DNA of 64,000 nucleotides from Eutreptiella sp. 'Long Island Sound 2002' (Eukaryota > Euglenozoa > Euglenophyceae > Eutreptiales > Eutreptiaceae). The stretch lies in the NCBI GenBank assembly GCA_964036045.1, contig OZ038379.1, positions 15,884,317 to 15,948,316 on the forward strand. The letters are read 5' to 3'. Made by a program: the position numbers and the translations under genes. Shown piece by piece: positions 12,003 to 20,905 of the stretch. A model generated the notes under the pieces. It ran no database searches. It was not told the DNA's origin and worked only from the letters and a program-made list of their open reading frames with translations. Within the stretch, counting starts at the first letter, position 1. Each line of letters begins with the position of its first letter.

Positions 12003-15000
12003 GGGGGCGGCTCCGAAGAGGAGGACTTGGTTTTCTGGATCCTCGTGAAAATTGGGGATCAGGCTTTTCGAGCAGTGCTTGAAACCGGTGCAACACTTTC
12101 CATAGTGGCCCGGCGCCTGCTTAAAACTTTCAGGAAAACTAAGACCGTGGCCATAAGAGTAGGGGATGGGCGTACCATCCATTCCTTGGGGGGGGTCGAT
12201 GTGACCATATGTCTTCGCGACGAAACCGTGACCCAACACTGCAGAGTGTTGGACACTGACGCCTTTGACATCGTCATTGGCACCGACTTTCTAAGCAGAA
12301 ACCCCCAGGTAAAAATGCTGTCCCTACAGCGTCCTTACTCTTTGCACTGCGACTTTGGCAGTGGGCTATTCTCCGTTCCTTTGGAGCTGTCAGGACGAAA
12401 AGAGTCTGGGCTGCGCTACGCAGCCAAGACGAACTATCGTACTGAAAACTACCAACTGGCCCGTCACGTTCTTGAAAATGGACTGGCGGCCCTTCAGGTA
12501 AACCTGGATGAGGTCCAGGTGGAATTGTTTGCGAGCCAACAACAGCACATCATGCAGTTGTACTGCTCGAAAGAAATGAACAATGCTTTCCGTTTCTTCT
12601 GGAAAGCAATGGGCCTAGCGTATGCTAACCCTCCCTTCTCCCTGCTCGCGAAGGTTCTAACCAAGATCGCTTATGAGGGAGGAAGGGTTGTTATGTGCAC
12701 CCCTGACTGGGGTTGCTCTGGTGAACATGCTTACTGGCGCCGTATGCTAGACCGAATGACCGTGGGAAGAGTGCAACTCCCTGACGGCCCCATCTATGTG
12801 CCTGAGGACTCAGACAAAGCTATGCAGGCCCCTGAGTGGGCCAGTTTCCTGTCCATCATCGATGGATCTCTCAATCCTGTACCCCTGTGTGACCTGGACC
12901 AGGTGCTACTAAAAGAGGTCATGGCCGAAAATCGTGGCCTGACCCTTTATGATCTCAAAAATCGATTTCCTGAGCACCTATCTGCCAGACTTACAGGGTG
13001 TGAGTCTCCTGATGACTACCTGGAACCTGCAGCTGTAAAAGAGGATGCTGACGACCAACTGTCTGAGATCGCCAGCACTATTCCCTCTGTTGATCCCAGC
13101 TGTGTTGACCTAAAACATAGTGCTTTCCTGGCCCGGCTGTTGCTAGAGGAGGTAGATCTAGAGTCAACCTCTGAACCCGCTTCCTCTGTTGGAAAACCAG
13201 TGCTACACATGCAGCCTGTGCACACAGGTGAACCCGTGGCCCGGAGTGCTGATGCTCTGGCACGGCCTGCTGCTAATAACATGCCATTGTCTGAGCATGA
13301 CACTCAAGAACTCCGACGGCTGTTGTACCTGAAGGCCGAAGGTATTGAGCGCCAAGAGCGGCTTCAATACCTCAGACAGACCTGGAAATCCTCCATCTGG
13401 TCTGAGGAGGACGATGAGTCCTATACGCTGCCTGATCCTGAGATACCTCTAGTGTATTCTCTACACTATGGGCAGCAATGTCCCCCTGAGTGGGACGATG
13501 GTACTGTACCTGCCGAAACTACTGATCGGCATAAAAAGAAAGAACATGGAAAAAGCAACCTCCATGCTGAGGAGGATTTCCTTCAGAAACTCGAGAGTCT
13601 TAACCTTGACCCCCGCCTGAAGAAACTGCTGTTGACCTATGAGGAGGTGTTCGGCGCCTTGCCGCCTCCCCTTTCTTGTAAAAAACTGGTCCAGATGGAC
13701 TTGAAATTGAAACCAGAATTCGAAAAGACGCGAGTGAGGCGTCGTCCCTATCCCGCTCCACAGGAACAGGTTGAAGAAATCGAGCGCCAGATCCAAGCAT
13801 GCATCGATGCTGGCCTCGTTGAAGAGTATAAACACGGGGACTATCCCCATCACTGCAGTCCCTGTTTCCTTGTTGCTAAACCAGGGTCGACTGCCCTACG
13901 TCTTGTTGTAGACTATGGTGAGGTCAACAAGAAAACCCAGAACCACTCAGGGAGTATTCCTAACATGGAAAACACCCTGGAGCGTATTGCCAATTGCAGG
14001 TATAAGACCAAAATGGACAAACGCTCTGGTTTCTGGCAGGTTGACCTAACCGCCGCAGCTCAGGAGGTGCTTGCCTTTATAACCCCTAAGGGTCGTGTCT
14101 TCAAGTGGAAGGTTATGCCTTTCGGGGTGGCTAATGCCCCAGCGCTCTTCCAGGAGCTTATGAACAAAATTTTGTACATACTGAGGCGCAGGCCTCCAGT
14201 ACAAGAGTTGATTTCTCGGGGTGCAGAAATGGAGGCTCAAATCGACGACGTGAGTTTGGGTACTAATACCAAAGAAGACCATGTCCTTCTCCTCCGTGAA
14301 TTTTTCACTGTCTGTCAAGAAAACCATCTCCGAATCAAACTCGAAAAATGTGAGTTTATGAAAGAGGAGATGGAGTATTTGGGTTTCGACGTGGGGTATG
14401 GCTGGTGGAAACCAGCCGCGTCTAAGATGCAGCCCCTACAGGACATGCAGATTCGCGATGACCCTAAGAAGGGTCTACACGATGTGAGGAGTTTTGTGGG
14501 CGCCTGTAATTTCTATCGGCGTCACATCCACAATTTTACTTACTCCTCTGCACCCCTCACTGACCTGATCAAGAAAACTACTCCCTGGAGGTGGACCTCC
14601 AGAGAGGAAGAGTGTTTCCAGGAGTTGAAGAAGAAGATTGCCTCCTCCAACTGCCTGGGAGTGCCCCGCCCTGAGGGCGAGATAGTCCTGATCACTGATG
14701 CCAGTGATGTAGGGGGGGGAGGTACGATCTACCAATGGCAGGAGCTTAACCCCGCTGACCTAACCCGCTGCCATTATCGTACTACTGGACTGAACCGTGA
14801 TGGTTCGTTGAAACATGACTATCCTACCAGTGAGTGGCGACTGGTGCCACTGGGACACTGGAATTGGAAATGGAACCAAGCGCGTTCCAACTACAGCACC
14901 TATGACCAGGAACTCCTGGCCGGTCTGTTGGTGCTATCGTCACAATCCCGACTCCTGGGATATAACCCTATTGTCTGGCTGTGTGACCAGGAGCCTGTGA

Positions 15001-16805
15001 AGTCTTTTCAGAAGGGCCCACCACCGGAAAAAACAAAGCTAAAACGGTGGTGGACTTACCTGAGCCAGTTCAGGTTGACAGTGCATCATATCCCCGGGAT
15101 TAAGAATGAACTGTCTGACTATATATCGCGCAACAACTTCGATGCGCTTATTGGTGAGACCTCTGAGGCGCTCGCCAGAGAGGCTTTACAGCGTATGGAT
15201 GTCCAGCTTGACCTGTCCATGCGCACTGCTGGAATCCTGGAGGGTTGGAGTCTAACCGACTATCAGTCAGAGTATGAAGAAATTCCCCAAACCCTCAGCA
15301 CTGGTCTCGAACCCCGTGTCATTGACGGGCACCAGTGGTATAAAAACAATCAGTACCTCTTCTACAAGGACCGAATTGTGGTGCCTGAGGCACGACTGGA
15401 TGGGTGCCTACAGTGGTCCCATCTCAGTTCTGGTCACACTGGCGCTAATCGCTCAGTGGACTTCTTCCGTGAGTGTTTCTACTCTAGTCTAACCCTGACT
15501 GAACTGAGGTCGCGTATGCAGACCATTGTGGATGCTTGTGGCTGTCATGCCAGCAAGGAGAGCGACAGTAGGGATAGGGGTCTGATCTCCAGCTTACCCA
15601 TACCCTATTGTGCTAACTCTCTTCTCTACGTGGATTACATCCACGGCCTACCACGCTTTGGCGGCTATGATAGTTGCCTCGTGGTCACCTGTGGTCTATC
15701 TCGCTTCACCCGTGTGTTCCCTTGCAATAAGAAAATCACAGGTGAGCAGACTGTAAAAATGTTGGTCGAACAATGGTTCGAACCCTATGGAGCACCTAGG
15801 CAGGTGCACTCTGATGAAGATGTACGCATCCGCAGTGACACTGGGTGGTACAAACGAGTGCTAAATGCCCTCAACGTGGAGGTAACCACAGGTGTGCCCT
15901 ATACTCACACGTCTAACCCTCTCTGTGAGAGACAGAACCGTGTGGTGGAGCAAAACTTAAGAATCCTGATGAAACAGGAGCGCACCAAGGACTGGGTACG
16001 CCTAGTGCCCTGGGCAGTTCTGTCCATGAACTCACAGCGGAGCTCTTCTACGGGTTTCACCCCCCACGAACTGTTCCATGGAGGACGACCTGCATGGTTC
16101 TTCAAAACGCCTTTCCCTGAGGACTTCAAGAGCCCTGTGGGAGATTGGCTGGAACACAAGCAGTCTCTGGCTAACCAGGCTGGTACTAACCTGAGGCACA
16201 TTCGTGACCGTGAACAGAGCCGACGGAACCGCCTACGGCGACCTGCCAGCTTCAAGGTTGGTGACCTTGTTTTGGTACACCATTCGCGCCTACCCTCCTG
16301 GCCACGTAACTGCCTGCAGGACCCTTACTTTGGACCCTATCGTATCATCAGGATAGATGGATCCAGGATCCATGTCAGGTGCAGTCCACGTCTAGGTGGT
16401 GAACTGCTGTGTGCACCTAAGCAGCTAAGGCACTATCACTCCCCTGACGACTTGTCTTGGGATGAGTGGCGCCTCAGCGACAGTGAGATTGGACGTATAG
16501 ACCTAGAGAACGCTGCCAGTCCAGAGGAGGCAGACGAACTCGAAGAGATGACTGCCGATGAGATGGCAGGCGATGGTTACTACGTGGTTGCAGGTATTGC
16601 TCGCCACGAGTATAAACAGGGCTGGAAATTCCTCCTCCTGTGGGATGGCTATGGGTTGTCTGAGGCGACCTGGGAACCTATGTCAGCCTTCATACAACCA
16701 GATGGGAGTATCAACCCCATCTTCCACACTTACCTCGTTGAGAACAACGAGGAGCAGCTCCTAACCCGTGCTGAGACTATGTCCCAGCGTAAGAAGCGCA
16801 ACTAA
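12003..16805 (+). CDS. Family-1 Pol polyprotein (PR, Dam-like MTase, RT, RNase H, IN, chromodomain)
   Basis: The frame is open for about 1,600 codons directly after the gag TAG and in the same frame; the first possible initiator is TTG at 12027 and there is no early ATG, which supports readthrough expression. Domains in order: protease with ETGA at 12081-12092 (the catalytic Asp has become Glu); a Dam-like domain with ELFAS (12522-12536) and NPPF (12627-12638); an acidic linker; RT with VVDYGEVN and an unusual QIDD box (14238-14249) instead of Y-x-D-D; RNase H with TDASD (14694-14708) and a C-terminal N-x-L-S-D; integrase with a His pair, a C-G-C pair, and the DDE residues at 15633, 15813 and 15927; chromodomain near 16,570-16,750 (FLLLWDGY, ATWEP). 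It copies element RNA into DNA and integrates it. It ends in TAA. Confidence 0.93.
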   Translation, partial: GGGSEEEDLVFWILVKIGDQAFRAVLETGATLSIVARRLLKTFRKTKTVAIRVGDGRTIHSLGGVDVTICLRDETVTQHCRVLDTDAFDIVIGTDFLSRNPQVKMLSLQRPYSLHCDFGSGLFSVPLELSGRKESGLRYAAKTNYRTENYQLARHVLENGLAALQVNLDEVQVELFASQQQHIMQLYCSKEMNNAFRFFWKAMGLAYANPPFSLLAKVLTKIAYEGGRVVMCTPDWGCSGEHAYWRRMLDRMTVGRVQLPDGPIYVPEDSDKAMQAPEWASFLSIIDGSLNPVPLCDLDQVLLKEVMAENRGLTLYDLKNRFPEHLSARLTGCESPDDYLEPAAVKEDADDQLSEIASTIPSVDPSCVDLKHSAFLARLLLEEVDLESTSEPASSVGKPVLHMQPVHTGEPVARSADALARPAANNMPLSEHDTQELRRLLYLKAEGIERQERLQYLRQTWKSSIWSEEDDESYTLPDPEIPLVYSLHYGQQCPPEWDDGTVPAETTDRHKKKEHGKSNLHAEEDFLQKLESLNLDPRLKKLLLTYEEVFGALPPPLSCKKLVQMDLKLKPEFEKTRVRRRPYPAPQEQVEEIERQIQACIDAGLVEEYKHGDYPHHCSPCFLVAKPGSTALRLVVDYGEVNKKTQNHSGSIPNMENTLERIANCRYKTKMDKRSGFWQVDLTAAAQEVLAFITPKGRVFKWKVMPFGVANAPALFQELMNKILYILRRRPPVQELISRGAEMEAQIDDVSLGTNTKEDHVLLLREFFTVCQENHLRIKLEKCEFMKEEMEYLGFDVGYGWWKPAASKMQPLQDMQIRDDPKKGLHDVRSFVGACNFYRRHIHNFTYSSAPLTDLIKKTTPWRWTSREEECFQELKKKIASSNCLGVPRPEGEIVLITDASDVGGGGTIYQWQELNPADLTRCHYRTTGLNRDGSLKHDYPTSEWRLVPLGHWNWKWNQARSNYSTYDQELLAGLLVLSSQSRLLGYNPIVWLCDQEPVKSFQKGPPPEKTKLKRWWTYLSQFRLTVHHIPGIKNELSDYISRNNFDALIGETSEALAREALQRMDVQLDLSMRTAGILEGWSLTDYQSEYEEIPQTLSTGLEPRVIDGHQWYKNNQYLFYKDRIVVPEARLDGCLQWSHLSSGHTGANRSVDFFRECFYSSLTLTELRSRMQTIVDACGCHASKESDSRDRGLISSLPIPYCANSLLYVDYIHGLPRFGGYDSCLVVTCGLSRFTRVFPCNKKITGEQTVKMLVEQWFEPYGAPRQVHSDEDVRIRSDTGWYKRVLNALNVEVTTGVPYTHTSNPLCERQNRVVEQNLRILMKQERTKDWVRLVPWAVLSMNSQRSSSTGFTPHELFHGGRPAWFFKTPFPEDFKSPVGDWLEHKQSLANQAGTNLRHIRDREQSRRNRLRRPASFKVGDLVLVHHSRLPSWPRNCLQDPYFGPYRIIRIDGSRIHVRCSPRLGGELLCAPKQLRHYHSPDDLSWDEWRLSDSEIGRIDLENAASPEEADELEEMTADEMAGDGYYVVAGIARHEYKQGWKFLLLWDGYGLSEATWEPMSAFIQPDGSINPIFHTYLVENNEEQLLTRAETMSQRKKRN

Positions 16806-19511
16806 TCTCCCTGTGTCAGTCTACTGACAGGTGCAGTGAGCACTCTTCTGCAGACGTGCCTGTGTATGGGTGTAAGAGCAGTTGTCACAGTTGCCCCGCA
16901 TTGCACCGCAGGACAGGACCGTTAGCCCCCCGTGACAACCACTCCCTGGCCGAAGGCCATTGGTTTTTTCACAGACTACTGCATACTGAGCACTGCACTG
17001 ACCCTGTCTGTGCCCTGCAGACCCATGCCTATGGTTTCCAGCGTGCGCCAGGTGGCCGCTTATCATGATTGCAGCCACCCAGCTAGTGTGTACCTTGTTG
17101 ACCATGTGTTGCATGGGTACTGCCCTAATGTAATGACCTTGGTGAGCCAACGAAGAACGGTGGCTTCCTACACTAGGGGGGAATGACTAGCAAGGTGTTA
17201 TGAGGCAAGGTGTGTCTTCCCTCCTTGGGGACAAGCGAGCCCACAGTTGGGACCCCTGACTGGTCGAGACCCATGGGGTTCTACCCTTCCTTACAGGGTT
17301 TACCATACCCCTAAGTGTGCTACGTATGTCTGTATGTGTCTCACTTCTCTCCCCAGCGTGGCTCCCGGAGACCGGGCTTCGCTGACGTCGGACCGAAGGT
17401 CCTAATCAGGTACTATTACCACTCCTATGGCGCTCAATTTCTGTGCTGGCGCCTATCCTTGGGGTAAGACGGCAAAAGCCCTACCTACTAAGAGGCGAGG
17501 GGTGGCCAAGTGTGCTAAGGGCAAACAAAACGCCCATTTTTGCTACAGGCCAAAAGCTAACGCACTCCCCTGCCCACGAGGAAAAGCACGCGGGACAGGA
17601 GACACCACTACACTACACTCACTAACGCCAGCACCGGCCTTCGAAGGCAGGGTGAGCACTCATCACTTGCACTCACCTCCTGCCAGGCCTGCTGACCCTA
17701 ACCCCTACACACGCTACTGGGTGCTGCTGTCGAAGTTCACTCAGGCCCTAATGGCCCTCCTGTGATGAAGACAAGAGAACACAGCGCTCCTAAGCAACTG
17801 TGGCCTAACAGGGGACGCCACAACGCGTTTCCCCTGCTACGGCTTGGAGGGAAGGGGTGCTCTCGTTGCGTGCACAGCGCAGATGTCGTTGAGGTCGAAC
17901 TGCCCTCGCCAGTACTGGCTGAGGCACAGTGATTTGATTTGTGATCAGCGCCCCTGTTTTGCTGGGGCAGAAAAATGGTAGCCGCCGAAGGCAGCTGCTG
18001 CGTGCACCAATCACCCTTAACCTCTCCCACCTGTACAGCAGAGGCAAATGAAGGGGTGTTTGCGACGGAGGAACCAAGCCACACTCCAGGTATTATACCC
18101 TTCTCAGTGTGACCTATAATACACTGTTCGCAAACACGCTGATTTGTGATCAGCTCCCCTGTCAAGCAAGCAAGCTTTAAGAGACTCCTCAGGTTCTCTT
18201 AAAGAACGTACCGAGGAGCCTCTGGGTAACCTAAACAAGGTTTACCGTGCGCAATTCGCGTGGCCTACCCTTTAATGCATCATGTGCACGCAGGGAAGGG
18301 AGGCTGAACCACTGACTCAACCAGGAGGTGAGCTCCTCCTGGGCTAACCTACCTTACTCACCATGCATCGTGTGAATGCCGAATTGAAACGAACACAAAA
18401 CAAACCTAAGTGTTTTAAGCAACTCCACTTTCACGCCACGGCCGCACACGAACAAACGCTTTCTGTACTTACCTGTGAAGAAGAAAACAAGGGTGAATTT
18501 CGGATACAGGTAAAGCATCACAGCGTGTGGATGCCTCGATTAGGCACATGCATCGCGAGCACAGCGCATATTCTAACCCTACGTGCGGGCTGCGCGCTCC
18601 ATTCGCATCACATACCTTTCATTCCTGCTTTTACCTGTGCAGAGCACGAGAGAAGGACACCCGACCCCCCAACGGGCACAGCGTTGACAACTCTAGCGTT
18701 TTGCCGAAACAACCAACACAAACGCAATGCGTGAGTGTGAGGTGACACAGACATACCTGAGAGATGGGTTGTTGACCTGCTCTGTGGTGTGGGCTGAATT
18801 TGAATACTTGAGTCTGAAGTTTATAAAAATTTTGATGCAACTGTGCAAAAATTTCCTTTGAAACTTTGAAAACTACGGCTCATACCTTCTTTTCCAAAAG
18901 CCGTTTACGCTTGCGCAACCCTTTTCTTGGAGTCCGCTTCCTTTGCGCTTGTCTGCGACTTTGAGTTATGTGTAAAAATGACGATTTCCCGCGTGGTTTC
19001 GTCGATTCTTAACGATTTCACTTGCTAAATCGCAACCCCTTCCGCTAAACCGCAGGAATCACTCCCTGCTGGTTCCTTTTTCTATTTTTTCCAGCTCCTG
19101 GGGGTTTGTGTCCTCCATTGGGAGTATTGCTCCGCCCTGGCCCTTGGTCAGGACGTATACTAAAACGCTGTTTATACGGCGATATCCGTCCTCATTAGAG
19201 CGTTCGACTGTACCCTAGTGGGCAAGCACATTGGCGCTAGCGAGGGAGTCCTGGGTTCAATTCCCACTACCCCCAAACTTTTTCCAAAAGTTTTCGTCGC
19301 ACGCCGGCGACTTTTGAGGAATGTCCCATGGAAGGGACATCATTCACGGTACATTACACTGTTTTTCAAGGGTACCTACAGTGTGATAGGCTTCTATGAA
19401 GTGATGAGGATGTTTTTGGTAAGTTTAATGCATTTTTTTGAGGTAATTTTGGGAATATTTGAGCCTTTTTCCTTGGTCCTACTAGCTTAGCTAACTAGTA
19501 CTCCAGGGGGG
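16806..19511 (+). other. Family-1 3' noncoding region with hairpins, tRNA-like stretch and polypurine tract
   Basis: No convincing gene lies in these 2.7 kb. Structured pieces are a nested hairpin at about 18183-18219 (TCCTC/GAGGA outside, GTTCT/AGAAC inside), an imperfect hairpin at 18225-18246, and CCAGGAGG/CCTCCTGG with a six-base loop at 18321-18342. Segments 18224-18610, 18611-18750 and 18765-19511 recur elsewhere as the split remains of an older element, which identifies them as family-1 sequence. The polypurine tract AGGGGGG at 19505-19511 abuts the 3' LTR. Confidence 0.8.
19190..19278 (+). other. tRNA-like A-box/B-box stretch in the family-1 3' region
   Basis: A GGTTCAATTCC B-box-like motif and an upstream ATTAGAGCGTTCGACTGTA segment resemble the D arm, anticodon and T arm of tRNA. 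The acceptor pairs poorly, the spacing is too long and I cannot assign an anticodon. A second copy at about 31601-31684 (GGTTCAAACCC) preserves the same layout, so it belongs to the element. Confidence 0.3.
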
Positions 19512-20221
19512 GGTAAGAAAAAGTCACTGCCATGTCTTTCTTGGAGGGCTTGATCCAGGCTAAGCCCCCCTTAAAACCCTTTGTTGATGCTAAGACAAAC
19601 TTAAGTGTTTTTATCTCTCTTTTGTTGCCTAAAGTACACTTTCTCAAAGTAACTAGCGTTGTGACCCTAGCCCCCCCATGAAGTTCACCCCTACCACTCA
19701 ACTGAGCGGAGGTACCTTCCTTCATGGAGGACATACCAAAATAAATCAGGCATTTCATGCTTGTTGGCCTTGGAGGTTAAGCCTAGTGGTCTCCCACCCC
19801 AAGTCCCCTATACTCAATTGTTTCTACCACTTATTGTGGTCCTACTTTGTAACTGTTTCTGAATTCAGTTGCTTGGCCAAGTCATTTTCTGTGTGGTCCT
19901 GACATCCATGCCCCTCAGTCCTAACCAGCACCATTTCACCCAAAAGAGTGCACATGAAGTGCCTATTGCAACCTCTGAGGCAAGAGTCAGACCAATTTTC
20001 ATATAAAACCTTTTGTATTATCCATTTGTGATTGAATCTATGTGCATAAACCTGCTTTGTCTATCTGCAGCCCTTCTGTGTTACACTGGATTCCAAAACC
20101 AATCATTGATTCGATCCACATCCTGTCCCTGCTCTACTTGCTGCTTTGTTTGGGGTTTTCAACTACAAAACCTGCAGGACTACATCAAAATATCTAGGGC
20201 ATAATTCAAGGACATCTTTCT
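19512..20221 (+). repeat. Family-1 3' LTR, copy b
   Basis: A 710-bp match to the 5' LTR, preceded by a purine tract and followed by the CATCG target duplication at 20222-20226. The TATA-like TATAAAA is at 20002-20008. The first base is G instead of A. Confidence 0.92.
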
Positions 20222-20372
20222 CATCGCATACCTTTCATTCCTGTTTTGACCTGTGCAGAGCACAGGAGAGGAACACCCGACCCCCCAAGGAACACAGCGT
20301 TGACAACCCTAACGTTTTGACGAAACAACCAACACGAACGCAATGCGTGCGTGTGAGATGACACTGACATAG
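20222..20372 (+). repeat. Middle piece of the older family-1 element (target of both insertions)
   Basis: It matches 18607-18750 of copy b. It is bounded on the left by the CATCG duplication of copy b and on the right by CATAG (20368-20372), the duplication of the family-2 element. It joins 9033 on one side and 31163 on the other if both insertions are removed. Confidence 0.85.
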
Positions 20373-20905
20373 TGTAAGTGCGGCTAACCCCCATCTGCTC
20401 AGATTTTCACTGATCTAACCCAGATTGGCTACATTTTGGTCATTTTCTTTGCTTCGGCGGAATCGCCGCCTCGCAGCTCAGTCTCAGGATCAGACCTATA
20501 TATTTCTGATATGCCGGATCTGATTCCGCGGTCCATTCTCCGTAAATCCGCCGCGTTCCGATCATTTGCCTGGAATCGCCATTTGCCGCTGACGCGCGCT
20601 CGCGGGCCAGATCGGCCAAATATTTTTCACAATCGGATTTATTTAAATCTTTTCAGACAGATATGGACACTCAGATGTGCATAGTAAAATCCGCATCAGT
20701 TTTCTTCATAGACTGGGATTTTCTGCCGGATAACACTCAACATGGATCTTGCTTCCGTTGTTGCTGCTCTCGCCTCCGTTGGTTTTCGAGTCTCCGGTTC
20801 TACCCCCAATAGCAGCGTTCAGGTCGACTCCTCGCGTGCCTGCCCCACTGGTCTTGCCGGCCCCGAGCCCTCCGGCACCATCAACGACCCAGGGCAGCAC
20901 TTTCA
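20373..20905 (+). repeat. Family-2 5' LTR, containing the gag start codon
   Basis: It starts TGTAAGTGCGGC and ends GCAGCACTTTCA. A TATA-like TATATATT lies at 20497-20504, giving a promoter upstream of the gag ATG at 20742, which is still inside the LTR. The LTR is nearly identical to 30625-31157. Confidence 0.95.

Larger units (their letters stand above)
9034..20221 (+). mobile_element. Family-1 Ty3/gypsy retrotransposon copy b, full length
   Basis: An 11,188-bp element with two 710-bp LTRs (9034-9743 and 19512-20221), flanked by CATCG at 9029-9033 and 20222-20226. The order is LTR, primer-binding site, gag, TAG, pol (protease, methyltransferase-like, RT, RNase H, integrase, chromodomain), a 2.7-kb noncoding 3' region, polypurine tract and LTR. 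By eye the LTRs differ at about eight positions. Gag carries two frameshifts and the protease Asp is changed to Glu, so the copy is probably not autonomous although pol is a single long ORF. Confidence 0.93.
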
